From Lewinellaceae bacterium (GTDB taxonomy: Bacteria; Bacteroidota; Bacteroidia; Chitinophagales; Saprospiraceae): DNA of 64,000 bases. Under the pieces are notes generated by a model. The model ran no database searches, was not told the origin of the DNA, and worked only from the letters and a program-made list of their open reading frames with translations. Below are positions 27,301 through 36,671 of this stretch, piece by piece. The stretch covers positions 62,001 to 126,000 of the forward strand of contig JACJXV010000003.1 of NCBI GenBank assembly GCA_020636445.1. Reading direction: 5' to 3'. How positions within the stretch are numbered: the first letter of the stretch is position 1; every line of letters begins with the position of its first letter. The translations under genes and the position numbers were made by a program.

Positions 27301-27762
27301 ATGCGCATTTCACTTGTAATTTTGTCGCTGCTGCTTTGTGGCGTTACTTCCCAAACCTTTGCCCAAAGCAATAAATCGTCGGCAGCTGAGCGATGGTCTG
27401 GAACCTGGACAGGGTATCTCACGCAGGAAGAAGGGGGCTACAAGCCTAAGTATTTTTTTGAACTCAAGTTGCGCTACGATGGCCAATTAGTAATTGGCAC
27501 CTCCTACGTAAGCATTGATGACATTTATGCGGAATATGAAATTTTCGGTGAGATCAAAGGTGATGTGCTTTCATTTAAAGAAATCAAGATGGTGCGTTAT
27601 ACCCGGTTGGACGGCCTGGAGTGGTGCCTTAAATGGGGAACACTGCGATTGAAACAAAAGGGAAGCCTGTTCATTCTGGAAGGCGTTTGGGGAGGGAAGT
27701 CAATTTCTGGACCCTGTGTTCCGGGGAAACTATTTTTACAGAAGGAGGTTCCGCGGGTTTAA
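27301..27762 (+). CDS. Small secreted protein of unknown function
   Basis: I choose the ATG at 27301 because it begins a clean signal peptide (MRISLVILSLLLCGVTSQTFAQ) with cleavage after about residue 22; an in-frame ATG at 27247 would add 18 residues in front of it. The mature part (about 130 residues) is rich in beta strands and aromatic residues: SGTWTGYLTQE, FFELKLRYDGQLVIGTSYV, GDVLSFKEIKM. It ends GKLFLQKEVPRV. The pattern resembles small lipocalin-like beta-barrels, but I recognise no family. It is transcribed after rsmD with a 110-base gap. Confidence 0.7.
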   Translation: MRISLVILSLLLCGVTSQTFAQSNKSSAAERWSGTWTGYLTQEEGGYKPKYFFELKLRYDGQLVIGTSYVSIDDIYAEYEIFGEIKGDVLSFKEIKMVRYTRLDGLEWCLKWGTLRLKQKGSLFILEGVWGGKSISGPCVPGKLFLQKEVPRV

Positions 27763-27832
27763 ACCCCGGGAAGACCGCTAATCTCTTGTGAAATACCCTT
27801 GTTAAGGGTGCCGCATTTCAGCTTAAATGACC

Positions 27833-27840
27833 TATTTTTG
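27833..27840 (+). promoter_or_regulatory. -7 element upstream of argS
   Basis: TATTTTTG is a perfect TAnnTTTG match, 125 bases before the argS start. It would give a leader of about 118 bases. A small hairpin ACCCTT/AAGGGT lies at 27796-27810, upstream of it. No good -33 element is visible. Confidence 0.4.
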
Positions 27841-27964
27841 CGGCTCAAAGCCGGTGTACAGAACAATGACTATACCTGACCCGCAGTAGTTTGGGAACCT
27901 CAACTTACTTCAGGCAAGGAATAGTTTCCGGTTTTAACCCAACCTTGTAAACGCGAAACGAAGC

Positions 27965-29815
27965 ATGGCCCAACGGATTACGACACTAATTCAGGACCGG
28001 TTAGTTGTGGCAGTGAAAACCCTTTACGGGGCGGATCTGACAGCTACCGACTTACCTCTTAGCAACACCCGAAAGGAGTTTGTGGGGGATTTCACCGTAG
28101 TGGTATTTCCACTGACGCGGGTTGCTCGCAAAAAGCCGGAAGAAATAGGAGCGGAAATTGGTCAGTATTTACTGCAGCACGTTCCGGAAATTGTGGACTT
28201 TAATGTAATCAAGGGGTTCCTGAACCTGGCAGTAAGCCCTCGGTATTGGCAGGACTACCTGAGTGGTATCTATTCGGATACAACTTTTGGCATTCAGCCA
28301 GCCAACGGTCAGAAGGTACTGGTTGAGTTTTCTTCTCCCAATACCAATAAACCCCTTCACCTGGGGCATGTTCGGAATATCCTGCTGGGCTGGTCCGTTT
28401 CCCGTATTTTGGAGGCTGCCGGCTATAAAGTGTTCAAAGTACAGATCGTCAACGATCGGGGGATTGCCATTTGCAAAAGCATGCTGGCCTGGAAAAAATT
28501 TGGCGTCGGGGCTACCCCGGAAAGCACAGGAATGAAAAGTGATCATTTCGTGGGCGATTATTACGTGCGATTTGAACAGGAATTCCAGAAGGAATACCAG
28601 CAATGGCAGGCATCCGCAGCGGGGCAGGAAATCTTCCGTCAGCATGCTAAGGCCGATGAATCAGAGGCGACTTTCTTCAAGGGCTATAAAGACCAATATT
28701 TCAACCAGCACAGTGCCTTAGGAGCGGAAGCTCAGGAAATGTTGCGCAGCTGGGAACAGCATGATCCGGCAACATTGGAGTTATGGAAAACACTAAACAA
28801 TTGGGTTTACGCCGGGTTTAACGCCACCTACGACCGACTGGGGGTTTCTTTTGACAAACTCTATTATGAGTCAGATACCTATCTGCTCGGCAAGGATATG
28901 GTAGAGAAAGGGCTGGAGAAAGACGTTTTTTACCGGGAACCTGACAATTCGGTATGGATTGATCTGGAGGATGCCAAACTGGACCGCAAGGTGGTACAGC
29001 GTCGTGATGGAACGGCGGTGTACATAACGCAGGATTTAGGCACAGCTGAACTGCGATATGAAGACTTCGGGGTTGAGAAAATGGTTTACGTTGTTGCTGA
29101 TGAGCAAATTTACCATTTCCAGGTGTTGTTTGAAATTCTCAAGCGCCTGGGTGCCCCTTACGCATCAGGGCTTTATCACCTCGCATACGGTATGGTTGAT
29201 TTGCCTACCGGAAAAATGAAGTCACGGGAAGGCACGGTGGTGGATGCCGATGATTTGATAGATGAGGTTATTGCCGAAGCTTGGGAGAACTCCCGAGAGC
29301 GGGGTACCATCGCCGATTTGCCGGAAAAAGAGCAAGCTGAGGTGATCGAACAGATCGCCCTGGCTGCACTTAAGTTCTTTATTATCAAAGTTAATCCACA
29401 GAAAAGGATGATCTTTGACCCTCGGGAGTCGGTTGATATGCAGGGTACGACGGGCCCTTATGTGCAAAACGCCTATGTGCGTATTCAGTCGGTACTGCGC
29501 AAAGCTGGTGATGAGGATTTGTCGGCTGCAGCCGAATATGGTACGCTTGAAAAAGAGGAACAGGATCTAATAGCTCAACTGGCTCAATTCCCGGATTTAA
29601 TTCAGGAGGCGGCCCGAAATTACGACCCAAGCATTATTGCTAATTACTGTTATAATCTGGCAAAAGCGTACCACCGGTACTATCATGATTTCTCAATTTT
29701 GAAAGCAGATAGTTCCGCCGCCCGGGCTTTCCGACTACAATTGAGTACTGCCATTGCGAATACGCTGCGCAATGGCATGGATATGTTGGGAATTGCGATG
29801 CCTGAAAGGATGTAG
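27965..29815 (+). CDS. argS: Arginyl-tRNA synthetase
   Basis: Class I synthetase charging tRNA-Arg. At 616 residues it is slightly longer than E. coli ArgS. It has an N-terminal Add-1-type domain, the HIGH equivalent PLHLGHVRN near residue 130, and the KMSKS-region LPTGKMKSREGTVVD near 415. The C-terminal anticodon-binding helical domain ends RNGMDMLGIAMPERM, where the final LLGI(x)xPERM pattern is diagnostic for ArgRS. A hairpin follows the stop (29819-29840). Confidence 0.97.
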   Translation: MAQRITTLIQDRLVVAVKTLYGADLTATDLPLSNTRKEFVGDFTVVVFPLTRVARKKPEEIGAEIGQYLLQHVPEIVDFNVIKGFLNLAVSPRYWQDYLSGIYSDTTFGIQPANGQKVLVEFSSPNTNKPLHLGHVRNILLGWSVSRILEAAGYKVFKVQIVNDRGIAICKSMLAWKKFGVGATPESTGMKSDHFVGDYYVRFEQEFQKEYQQWQASAAGQEIFRQHAKADESEATFFKGYKDQYFNQHSALGAEAQEMLRSWEQHDPATLELWKTLNNWVYAGFNATYDRLGVSFDKLYYESDTYLLGKDMVEKGLEKDVFYREPDNSVWIDLEDAKLDRKVVQRRDGTAVYITQDLGTAELRYEDFGVEKMVYVVADEQIYHFQVLFEILKRLGAPYASGLYHLAYGMVDLPTGKMKSREGTVVDADDLIDEVIAEAWENSRERGTIADLPEKEQAEVIEQIALAALKFFIIKVNPQKRMIFDPRESVDMQGTTGPYVQNAYVRIQSVLRKAGDEDLSAAAEYGTLEKEEQDLIAQLAQFPDLIQEAARNYDPSIIANYCYNLAKAYHRYYHDFSILKADSSAARAFRLQLSTAIANTLRNGMDMLGIAMPERM

Positions 29816-29818
29816 AAA

Positions 29819-29840
29819 CAGAAGGCTAGCAAGCCTTCTG
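29819..29840 (+). terminator. Hairpin after argS
   Basis: CAGAAGGCT pairs perfectly with AGCCTTCTG over the loop AGCA, starting 3 bases after the argS stop. Only a short ACTTTT follows, so termination efficiency is uncertain. Confidence 0.6.
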
Positions 29841-29924
29841 CGTACTTTTCCGGTATAGCAATTTAGCGTGATTACCTGTATTTTAGCCAATCATCTGGTT
29901 AGTTGTCCAAATGTGAAATTTCTT

Positions 29925-31613
29925 ATGAGTACTGAACCGATCCATACAAATGAAGAACGCTCGCTGAATTTTATCGAGCAAATCATTGAAGAAGATATCG
30001 CCAGCAGCAAGCATAATGGCCGTGTACATACGCGGTTTCCGCCTGAGCCCAACGGTTATTTGCATATTGGCCATGCCAAAGCACTTACGGTGAATTTTGG
30101 GATTGCGCAACGCTATGGAGGCAAATGTAATTTGCGCTTCGATGATACCAATCCGATTACAGAGGATACGGAGTACGTCGACAGTATTCGGGAAGACGTA
30201 CGCTGGCTAGGCTGGGAATGGGACGGAGAGTTCTATGCTTCTGATTATTTTCCACAATTGTACGCTTTTGCTGTTGAGCTTATTCAAAAAGGGTTGGCCT
30301 ATGTGGATGACTCTACCCCTGATGAGATCGCCAGCCAAAAAGGAACGCCAACACAGCCCGGCACGGAGAGCCCTTACCGCAATCGACCAGTTGCCGAAAA
30401 CCTCGACCTTTTTGAACGGATGAAAAAGGGGGAATTTCCCGATGGCAGCCGGGTACTAAGGGCTAAGGTAGATATGGCCTCTCCCAATATGCATATGCGC
30501 GATCCTGTAATTTACCGCATCAAGCATGCTCATCACCATCGTACCGGAGATGATTGGTGTATCTATCCTATGTATGACTTCGCACACGGGCAATCCGATT
30601 CTATCGAAGGGATTACCCATTCGTTGTGCTCGCTGGAATTCCGCCACCACCGTCCACTTTACGACTGGTTCATTGAGAAATTAGGCATTTTTCCTTCGCG
30701 GCAAATTGAATTTGCCCGGATGAATGTGGCCTATATGATTACCAGTAAACGAAAATTATTGAAATTGGTCCAGGATGGTCACGTAAGGGGTTGGGATGAT
30801 CCACGTATGCCAACACTGGCAGGCATGCGCCGTCGGGGGTATCCGCCTAAGGGTATTGTCAATTTCTGTGAGCGTGCCGGGGTAGCAAAACGGGATAATA
30901 CGATTGAAATCGAACTACTGGACTTTTCGGTTCGCGAAATCCTGAATAAAACGGCCATTCGGGCAATGGCTGTTTTGGATCCGGTAAAAGTGGTTATTAC
31001 CAACTATCCGGAAAATGAAACCGAAATGCTGCCCATGGAGAATAATCCGGAAGATGATAGCGCCGGGAGCCGGGACGTTGCTTTTTCCAGGGAAATCTAT
31101 ATCGAGCGGGAGGATTTCATGGAAGAACCCCCCAAGAAATATTTCCGACTTGCTCCAGGGCAAATGGTACGGCTCAAAGGGGCTTATATCATCCAGTGTG
31201 ACCAGGTTGTTAAGGACCCCGCTTCAGGGGAGATCCAGGAACTTCATTGTTCCTATTTTCCGGACAGCCGTTCGGGAAGTGATACTTCAGGATTAAAAGC
31301 CAAGGGAACCCTTCATTGGGTGTCCGCATCGCATGCAATACCTGCTGAAATACGGATGTACGACCGCCTTTTTGCGGTACCAGATCCAACGGCCGAGGAA
31401 TTTTCAGATATTACGGAAGCCCTCAACCCCAACTCTTTGCAGATTATTTCCCAGGCTTATTTGGAACCGAGTTTGGCAGAAGCAAAACCGGGAGATCAAT
31501 TCCAATTTATGCGCAAGGGTTACTTCTGCGTGGATCCTGATTCCCAGCCCGGCAAGCCGGTGTTTAACTTAACCGTAGGCTTGAAGGATACCTGGCAAAA
31601 AATGTCCTCTTAA
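29925..31613 (+). CDS. glnS: Glutaminyl-tRNA synthetase
   Basis: Class I synthetase charging tRNA-Gln directly. I place the start at the ATG at 29925 (MSTEPIHTNEERSLNF), giving 562 residues; an extended frame from 29868 adds a leader without homology-like character. The HIGH motif is PPEPNGYLHIGHAKA (about 39-53) and the KMSKS equivalent is MITSKRKLLKLV (about 269-280). GWDDPRMPTLAGMRRRGYPP and the C-terminal two beta-barrel anticodon domains (from about 330) are typical of GlnRS rather than GluRS. A 7-of-8 match to the -7 element, TATTTTAG, lies at 29877-29884. Its presence implies that amidotransferase is not the only route to Gln-tRNA here. Confidence 0.95.
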   Translation: MSTEPIHTNEERSLNFIEQIIEEDIASSKHNGRVHTRFPPEPNGYLHIGHAKALTVNFGIAQRYGGKCNLRFDDTNPITEDTEYVDSIREDVRWLGWEWDGEFYASDYFPQLYAFAVELIQKGLAYVDDSTPDEIASQKGTPTQPGTESPYRNRPVAENLDLFERMKKGEFPDGSRVLRAKVDMASPNMHMRDPVIYRIKHAHHHRTGDDWCIYPMYDFAHGQSDSIEGITHSLCSLEFRHHRPLYDWFIEKLGIFPSRQIEFARMNVAYMITSKRKLLKLVQDGHVRGWDDPRMPTLAGMRRRGYPPKGIVNFCERAGVAKRDNTIEIELLDFSVREILNKTAIRAMAVLDPVKVVITNYPENETEMLPMENNPEDDSAGSRDVAFSREIYIEREDFMEEPPKKYFRLAPGQMVRLKGAYIIQCDQVVKDPASGEIQELHCSYFPDSRSGSDTSGLKAKGTLHWVSASHAIPAEIRMYDRLFAVPDPTAEEFSDITEALNPNSLQIISQAYLEPSLAEAKPGDQFQFMRKGYFCVDPDSQPGKPVFNLTVGLKDTWQKMSS

Positions 31614-31706
31614 GGCCATTTTGCGAGGCGAATTAGCGAATAAGATTTTATAACGATCAGGTTGTTTCTTGAGGAAAGCGAAACCGGATAATTCATACTT
31701 ATTTCA

Positions 31707-32303
31707 ATGATTACATCCAGAACAACCCGCTTTTTGGGATTGATTGCTATTGGTCTTCTGCTCTTTAATTGTCAAAATCAACCAGCTGCGGGCGAGAAGC
31801 AAGCTGTGGAAACCGACCAGACCACAACAGCGGTGGCACAGCCCGATACTACGAAAAAGAGTATTCCGCGTGAAACAACAGCCGACCTGGGAGGTGTATC
31901 CTTTACCATTGCATACCACTCACCTGGTGTTCGGAATCGGGTAATTTGGGGGGGGCTGGTACCTATGGGGGAAGTATGGGTAACTGGCGCCCACATGGCA
32001 ACAGCAATGACTGTCTCCGCTGACTTTTATATAAACAACCAACGATTGTCTGCGGGTAAGTATGCACTGTTTACCATACCCGGGGAAGAAGAGTGGACGG
32101 TAATTGTCAATAAAAATTGGGAGCAACATCTTGCAGATGAGTATAGTGCTGCCGATGATGTAATGCGATTTACGGTTAAGCCAATGGAGACGCAGCATAC
32201 CGAACGGTTAACTTATAGCATCACACCCACTTCGGAAAAGAAAGCTAACCTCGCTATTAGCTGGGAAAAAGTACAAATCACTTTCCCAATTCGGGTAGAT
32301 TAA
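31707..32303 (+). CDS. DUF2911 family lipoprotein
   Basis: A 198-residue lipoprotein: signal segment with lipobox LLFNC (Cys22), then a low-complexity Gln/Thr-rich linker to about residue 50. The DUF2911 domain follows, with its usual landmarks FTIAYHSPGVRNRVIWGG, GEVWVTGAHMATAMTVS, LSAGKYALFTIPGEEEWTVIVNK and the closing SWEKVQITFPI. The family is common in Bacteroidota and its role is unknown; a beta-sandwich is predicted. It follows glnS by 93 bases and may read through from it. Confidence 0.9.
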   Translation: MITSRTTRFLGLIAIGLLLFNCQNQPAAGEKQAVETDQTTTAVAQPDTTKKSIPRETTADLGGVSFTIAYHSPGVRNRVIWGGLVPMGEVWVTGAHMATAMTVSADFYINNQRLSAGKYALFTIPGEEEWTVIVNKNWEQHLADEYSAADDVMRFTVKPMETQHTERLTYSITPTSEKKANLAISWEKVQITFPIRVD

Positions 32304-32486
32304 GCAACATTGGTTGCTGCGAAAGCTTCGGTTGGGGGAAGGCTCAGGTGCCAGCCCGCTTACCCAAAGCGGCTGCCTCTGGTGAAAATGAGAAATGAGA
32401 AGTCAGAATCCTGATTTCTCATTTCCTGAAAAAGGAATTAAATATCGCCAGTTAACGAATCCAATAAACGCGGAGGCTATTCCACC
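32304..32486. other. Gap between convergent genes with AT-rich microrepeats
   Basis: No gene. Around 32388-32427 there are imperfect ATGAGAAATGAGAAG and TGATTTCTCATTTCC stretches that are roughly inverted relative to one another and could form a hairpin. Similar TTTCTAATTTCTCA motifs appear at 51730-51805. Confidence 0.4.
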
Positions 32487-33137
32487 TTAGACAGTTTCAT
32501 CTGTCAGGTTATCGTATTCATAAATAGGGTGGTCCAGCGGAGTGTTTGCCGCCATTTCTACCAAGGGTTTGATAACCCCATCGTGCAAGCTATACACCCA
32601 GCCATGTAAATGAGGGCGTCCTTCGGTTTTCCAGGCCTTTTGTATGATAGATGTCTTAGCCAGATTCAGAACCTGTTCTTCAACGTTAAGCTCAATCAGG
32701 CGGTTAACCCGGTCATCCTCAGAGGAGAGGTCATCAATTTCACCCTGATGGAAGCGGTATACATCCTTAATGTTGCGCAGCCACTTATTGATAATTCCGT
32801 ACGAGGAGCGCGACATAGCTGCTTTTACCCCTCCGCACCCGTAATGGCCACATACAATAATATGCTTGACCTTAAGGACTTCAACGGCGTATTGCAATAC
32901 GCTAAGCAGGTTGAGGTCGGTATGTACCACCATGTTGGCAATATTGCGATGGATAAAGATCTCCCCAGGCTGGGTTTGGGTAATCTCATTGGGGGGAACC
33001 CGGCTATCTGAACAGCCGATCCACAGAAAATCCGGGCGTTGAATATTTACCAGCCGTTCGAAGAATTGCGGGTCATCCTGCACTTTTTCCTGTGCCCAGG
33101 CCTTATTTTCTAATAAGAGTTGTTCATACCGCTGCAT
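32487..33137 (-). CDS. Beta-class carbonic anhydrase
   Basis: Interconverts CO2 and bicarbonate. The 216 residues carry the zinc ligands and catalytic pair at the same numbering as E. coli Can: Cys42, Asp44 and Arg46 (CSDSRVP), then His98 and Cys101 (CGHYGCGGV). There is no signal peptide, so it is cytoplasmic. Its start lies inside the end of the SulP transporter gene (14-base overlap), so the two are translationally coupled. The order transporter then anhydrase suggests that imported bicarbonate is converted or balanced inside the cell. Confidence 0.95.
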   Translation of the reverse strand: MQRYEQLLLENKAWAQEKVQDDPQFFERLVNIQRPDFLWIGCSDSRVPPNEITQTQPGEIFIHRNIANMVVHTDLNLLSVLQYAVEVLKVKHIIVCGHYGCGGVKAAMSRSSYGIINKWLRNIKDVYRFHQGEIDDLSSEDDRVNRLIELNVEEQVLNLAKTSIIQKAWKTEGRPHLHGWVYSLHDGVIKPLVEMAANTPLDHPIYEYDNLTDETV

Positions 33138-34704
33138 TTTCGGGCGCTTTTATAATGTTTGCAATTTTGCTTTGCGGGAGCATTTTGAGGGTTACTTCAA
33201 TATCCTTATAGTTTGCTCCCTGCATAAAATCATTGATGATCTCAAGGTTGTCCTGATCAACAAATCCAATCCGGGAGAGATCGATAATGACCCGGGCGCT
33301 ATCGGGAATTTGGTCCAAAACCCGCTTGAGCTCAAATTTATGAATAAAAGATAAGTCCTTTTTGATGCGTACTAAATGGTTGTTGCCATCCGCTACGGTA
33401 ATAATAGCAGACTGGAAATTACTGCGTACGACGAAGAGCGCACCCACCACCAGTCCGATGGTGATTCCAACGAGAAGATCAGTGAGCAATATGGCGATGA
33501 TCGTCACAACAAAAGGGATAAGGTGAGCCATTCCCTTGCGGAATTTTGCGCGAAAAATGGCTGGCTTTGTCAATTTATATCCTACGGAAATCAGGACTGC
33601 AGCCAGAGCAGCAAGCGGGATAAGATTGAGTAGATTGGGGATAACAACAATAAATAACAGCAGAATAACACCGTGTAAGATAGCCGATGTTTGTGTTCGA
33701 CCGCCAGAACTGACATTCGCTGAGCTGCGAACAATGACACTGGTAACGGGTAGCCCCCCAATCAAGCCTGCTGTGAAGTTTCCTATTCCCTGGGCGATTA
33801 ACTCCCGATTAGTTGGTGTTACCCGCTTAAACGGATCCAATTTGTCAACAGCTTCAATGCTGAGGAGGGTTTCAACACTGGCCACCAGTGCCAGCGTTAC
33901 CGCAGTAATCCAAACTTGCTGGTTGGTAATCATCCCCCAGTCCGGGAATTGAAATTGGCCGAAAAACTCGGCAGTGGAGGCCGCTATGGGTAATGAAACC
34001 AAATGCTCCGGCGAAATAGCAAGATCCGGAAAATACTTACCAAACAAAATATTGGCACCAACGCCGAATAAAACGACAACCAGAGGCCCCGGAAGGAGGC
34101 GCAGGAAATTGGTAAATCGCTTTTGTTGTTTTTCCCACCAAAAAAGGAAGACCAGCGAAACCAGCGAAATGACCATCGCTCCGAGGGATAGTTGTTCCTG
34201 GAACAGGTACCATAACTCAGAAAAGGTATTTCTGCCATCCGCCTGGTAGAACGACTGATCTCCTTCGAAGTCGGCATCGTAACCCACCGCATGTGGAATT
34301 TGCTTGAGAATCAGGATTAAACCAATTGCCGCTAACATGCCCTTGATGACGGCGGAGGGAATGAAATCACCGATAACACCTGCGCGCAACAAACCCAGCA
34401 CTACCTGAATGAATCCAGCCAGGCAAACGGCCAGAAGAAAGGTCTGAAAAGTGGGTAAGGTATTGATTGCATTCAGTACGATGACGGCTAAACCCGCTGC
34501 CGGGCCACTGACGCTGAGTGGGGACCTACTCAGTAACCCGATAATTATTCCACCAACGATCCCTGAGATGAGACCCGAAAATAAGGGTGCTCCCGAAGCC
34601 AATGCAATCCCTAAGCACAAGGGCAAGGCAACTAAAGAAACAACTATTGCGGCGGGAATATCGTATTGCCAGTTTGACCAGGCACTGAAATTTGCTTTTG
34701 ACAT
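33124..34704 (-). CDS. SulP-family anion transporter with STAS domain
   Basis: An inner-membrane SLC26/SulP carrier of about 526 residues if started at the Met at 34704 (MSKANFSAW); a further in-frame ATG at 34722 adds six residues. About 10-12 membrane spans come first, with the family motif GLISGIVGGIIIGLLSRSPLSVSGPAAG (near 44-72). The C-terminal STAS domain runs from about 425, with VIIDLSRIGFVDQDN; the Ser position phosphorylated in sigma-factor antagonists is not conserved. Linkage to carbonic anhydrase by overlap points to bicarbonate as the substrate (BicA-like), but sulfate remains possible. Confidence 0.92.
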   Translation of the reverse strand: MSKANFSAWSNWQYDIPAAIVVSLVALPLCLGIALASGAPLFSGLISGIVGGIIIGLLSRSPLSVSGPAAGLAVIVLNAINTLPTFQTFLLAVCLAGFIQVVLGLLRAGVIGDFIPSAVIKGMLAAIGLILILKQIPHAVGYDADFEGDQSFYQADGRNTFSELWYLFQEQLSLGAMVISLVSLVFLFWWEKQQKRFTNFLRLLPGPLVVVLFGVGANILFGKYFPDLAISPEHLVSLPIAASTAEFFGQFQFPDWGMITNQQVWITAVTLALVASVETLLSIEAVDKLDPFKRVTPTNRELIAQGIGNFTAGLIGGLPVTSVIVRSSANVSSGGRTQTSAILHGVILLLFIVVIPNLLNLIPLAALAAVLISVGYKLTKPAIFRAKFRKGMAHLIPFVVTIIAILLTDLLVGITIGLVVGALFVVRSNFQSAIITVADGNNHLVRIKKDLSFIHKFELKRVLDQIPDSARVIIDLSRIGFVDQDNLEIINDFMQGANYKDIEVTLKMLPQSKIANIIKAPENAAV

Positions 34705-34756
34705 AAAACGGGTTGATTGCAATGAAATGAACGCCTTTTAGGCAACTTGATTTGTT

Positions 34757-34764
34757 CAAAAGTA
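34757..34764 (-). promoter_or_regulatory. -7 element of the SulP-carbonic anhydrase pair
   Basis: On the minus strand the sequence reads TACTTTTG, a perfect TAnnTTTG. The predicted start point is near 34750, upstream of either candidate start codon. There is no clear -33 element. Confidence 0.45.
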
Positions 34765-35000
34765 GCGATAATTTTTTAATTGATTGTATTGCTATTATTT
34801 TATAAAATATTCCTTGGTTTTTTTGATAACATGAAAAATTTGGGATGCTTTAATCAGTGTCCAGGCTTGGGGAATTTCAGGTGGGGAGTAAAGTGCCCCG
34901 ACCACTATGAAGGCTTAAATTAAAGAATGGCGGTGTCGTCTTTTAACAGATATCTACCCACATATTTAATCCTGACAGAGCACTTTGCATGCTAAGGGAT

Positions 35001-35792
35001 TTACCTGACTTTTATATTCCTGGCGATTCGGCGGGCTATCGAGGGGGCAAACCGCATCAGGTAAATGCCAGCTAATTCTTTCTTGCCAAAATAAACCTCT
35101 GCTTTTTCTTTGCGACCCGCTTGTAGAATCCCCTGAGCGAGTATAGTAGCACTAATGCCTTCGGCGGTATTCTGGTCCATAATGGCATGCTTACTACCGT
35201 CACCTTTCAGGGCATTTATACTAACTTGCGTTGCTACGTAACCGGGACAAACGATGGTTATTCGGATGCCAGCATCATGAACTTCCGCTCGTAGCGCTTC
35301 ATGAAAACCCTGTAAAGCGTGTTTAGAGGCACAATAGGCAGAGCGATAGGGAATGCCGACTTTTCCGGTAACACTACTAATGACAATGAATTGCCCGGTA
35401 CCCCGTGCCAGGAAATGAGGGAGCACGGTCTTAGTCAATGCAACAGGACCCATAAAGTTGACATTCATTACTTGTTGGTCAACTTCCAGCGAAGTGTCTA
35501 CTACTTTGGAGCGTTGTGATATACCTGCATTATTGACGAGCCCGTCCAACTTCCCAAAGTGATTGAGGATTTTTTGGAACGCACCAGCAAATGATTCGAA
35601 GGCGGTCACATCCAGGGGGAGTACAAGAATCTGATCTGGTGCAGGGCAGGCTTGCCTAACCCGTTCCAATTCCTTAGCCCGTCGGGCTGAAATAACGATC
35701 CGGGCACCCTCCTGTGCAAATGCATAAGTTAACGCTTCGCCAATTCCGGATGATGCTCCGGTAATCCACACGACTTTATCACGATAGTCCAT
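35001..35792 (-). CDS. Short-chain dehydrogenase/reductase
   Basis: A 263-residue classical SDR using NAD(P)H. The nucleotide motif TGASSGIGEA is at 11-20, NNAG at 87-90, and the catalytic residues Ser140, Tyr153 and Lys157 are in place (YCASK). The C-terminal extension after residue 200 and FGKKELAGIYLMRFAPSIARRI resemble DHRS7-like lipid-active SDRs, but the substrate is unknown. It is divergent from the SixA-like gene. Confidence 0.9.
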   Translation of the reverse strand: MDYRDKVVWITGASSGIGEALTYAFAQEGARIVISARRAKELERVRQACPAPDQILVLPLDVTAFESFAGAFQKILNHFGKLDGLVNNAGISQRSKVVDTSLEVDQQVMNVNFMGPVALTKTVLPHFLARGTGQFIVISSVTGKVGIPYRSAYCASKHALQGFHEALRAEVHDAGIRITIVCPGYVATQVSINALKGDGSKHAIMDQNTAEGISATILAQGILQAGRKEKAEVYFGKKELAGIYLMRFAPSIARRIARNIKVR

Positions 35793-35825
35793 CTTTTTCT
35801 ACTTTATCGGTGTTCTTTGCTAAGA

Positions 35826-35833
35826 TATCTTTT
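35826..35833 (+). promoter_or_regulatory. Possible -7 element for the SixA-like gene
   Basis: TATCTTTT matches TAnnTTTG at 7 of 8 positions, 24 bases before the ATG at 35858. Its position also argues against a start further upstream at 35810. Confidence 0.35.
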
Positions 35834-35857
35834 ATTTTACCAGTGAAATTGGCTAAG

Positions 35858-36352
35858 ATGAAAACAATTTTTTTTATACGTCATGCCAAGTCAAGCTGGG
35901 CGAATCCAGGCTTGCGAGATATGGATCGACCACTGAACGACCGTGGAATGCGGGATGCGCCGCGAATGGCAATACTCCTCAAGGCTTTGGGCGTAACACC
36001 TGACCGGATATTGTCGAGCCCCGCACGGCGCGCCTTGACGACGGCTACCTTTTTTGCCGAGGAGTTAGGGATTCCCCCAGCTGAAATTTGGGTGGAACCC
36101 CGCATTTATGATGCTTATCCTGAAGATATTATTTCTTTGTTGCAGGAGCTTCCGGACGAATATAAAGAGGTATTAATCTTTGGGCATAATCCAACGTTTA
36201 CTTTATTGGCGAATTCGTTTGGAGGCCCCGGTACCGACAATGTACCTACTTGCGGGATCTTTCGGGTTGATGCCGCTATCGACCAGTGGGTTCAGCTTTC
36301 AGAATCGCGGGGTAGGGTAATGCAATATCTTTTCCCAAAGGCAAATGAATAA
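35858..36352 (+). CDS. Histidine phosphatase (SixA-like)
   Basis: A 164-residue member of the histidine phosphatase superfamily, started at the ATG at 35858 so that the strand carrying the RHAK motif (His9) begins at the N-terminus as usual. Arg/His pairs SSPARRALTTA and IFGHNPTF complete the catalytic pocket. It is close to SixA and related short bacterial phosphatases, which may dephosphorylate phosphohistidine proteins or small molecules; the target is not known. An 8-base overlap with the following lipoprotein gene indicates an operon. Confidence 0.88.
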   Translation: MKTIFFIRHAKSSWANPGLRDMDRPLNDRGMRDAPRMAILLKALGVTPDRILSSPARRALTTATFFAEELGIPPAEIWVEPRIYDAYPEDIISLLQELPDEYKEVLIFGHNPTFTLLANSFGGPGTDNVPTCGIFRVDAAIDQWVQLSESRGRVMQYLFPKANE

Positions 36353-36671
36353 TATGCGCAGGCTTGGTTTTTTTTTACTCCTGCTTGGTGTTTTGGGATG
36401 CCAACAGGTTCAGGAGCCCTTACCCATTGCTGAACGTGACTTAGTTCCGATTCTGCTCGACATACATGTGGCTGAGGATGCGCTACAATCCGTATTCGGA
36501 CCCCGGCGCGACAGTTTACGTGCCGTTTACTTTCAGGAAATATACCGCATCCACCGCACTGACTCGGTTGCCCTGGCAAATACGATGCTTCGTCTGCGGG
36601 AGGATCCTGAGCGCCTGGAGCGCGTTTATCAACGCGTAATTGATTTATTGGAAGATGTTCAGGAGGAATAA
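36345..36671 (+). CDS. DUF4296 family lipoprotein
   Basis: A 108-residue lipoprotein. The signal MNNMRRLGFFLLLLGVLGC places lipidated Cys at residue 19 (a second Met, at 36354, would also work). The mature part, LVPILLDIHVAEDALQ then YFQEIYRIHRTDSVAL and the closing VYQRVIDLLEDV, matches the small all-helical DUF4296 family of Bacteroidota, often found in operons with housekeeping genes. Function is unknown. It overlaps the phosphatase gene by 8 bases. Confidence 0.85.
   Translation: MNNMRRLGFFLLLLGVLGCQQVQEPLPIAERDLVPILLDIHVAEDALQSVFGPRRDSLRAVYFQEIYRIHRTDSVALANTMLRLREDPERLERVYQRVIDLLEDVQEE

Noticed and set aside
29868..29924. Upstream extension of glnS
   Set aside because: The added 19 residues are not GlnRS-like and a -7-like element lies inside the extension; the ATG at 29925 is preferred.
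34857..34915. GTGG/CCAC partial inverted repeat between SulP and SDR genes
   Set aside because: Pairing is weak and there is no T run or nearby promoter; treated as chance.
35810..35857. Longer N-terminus of the SixA-like phosphatase
   Set aside because: The RHA motif should start near the N-terminus, and a -7-like element overlaps the extension.
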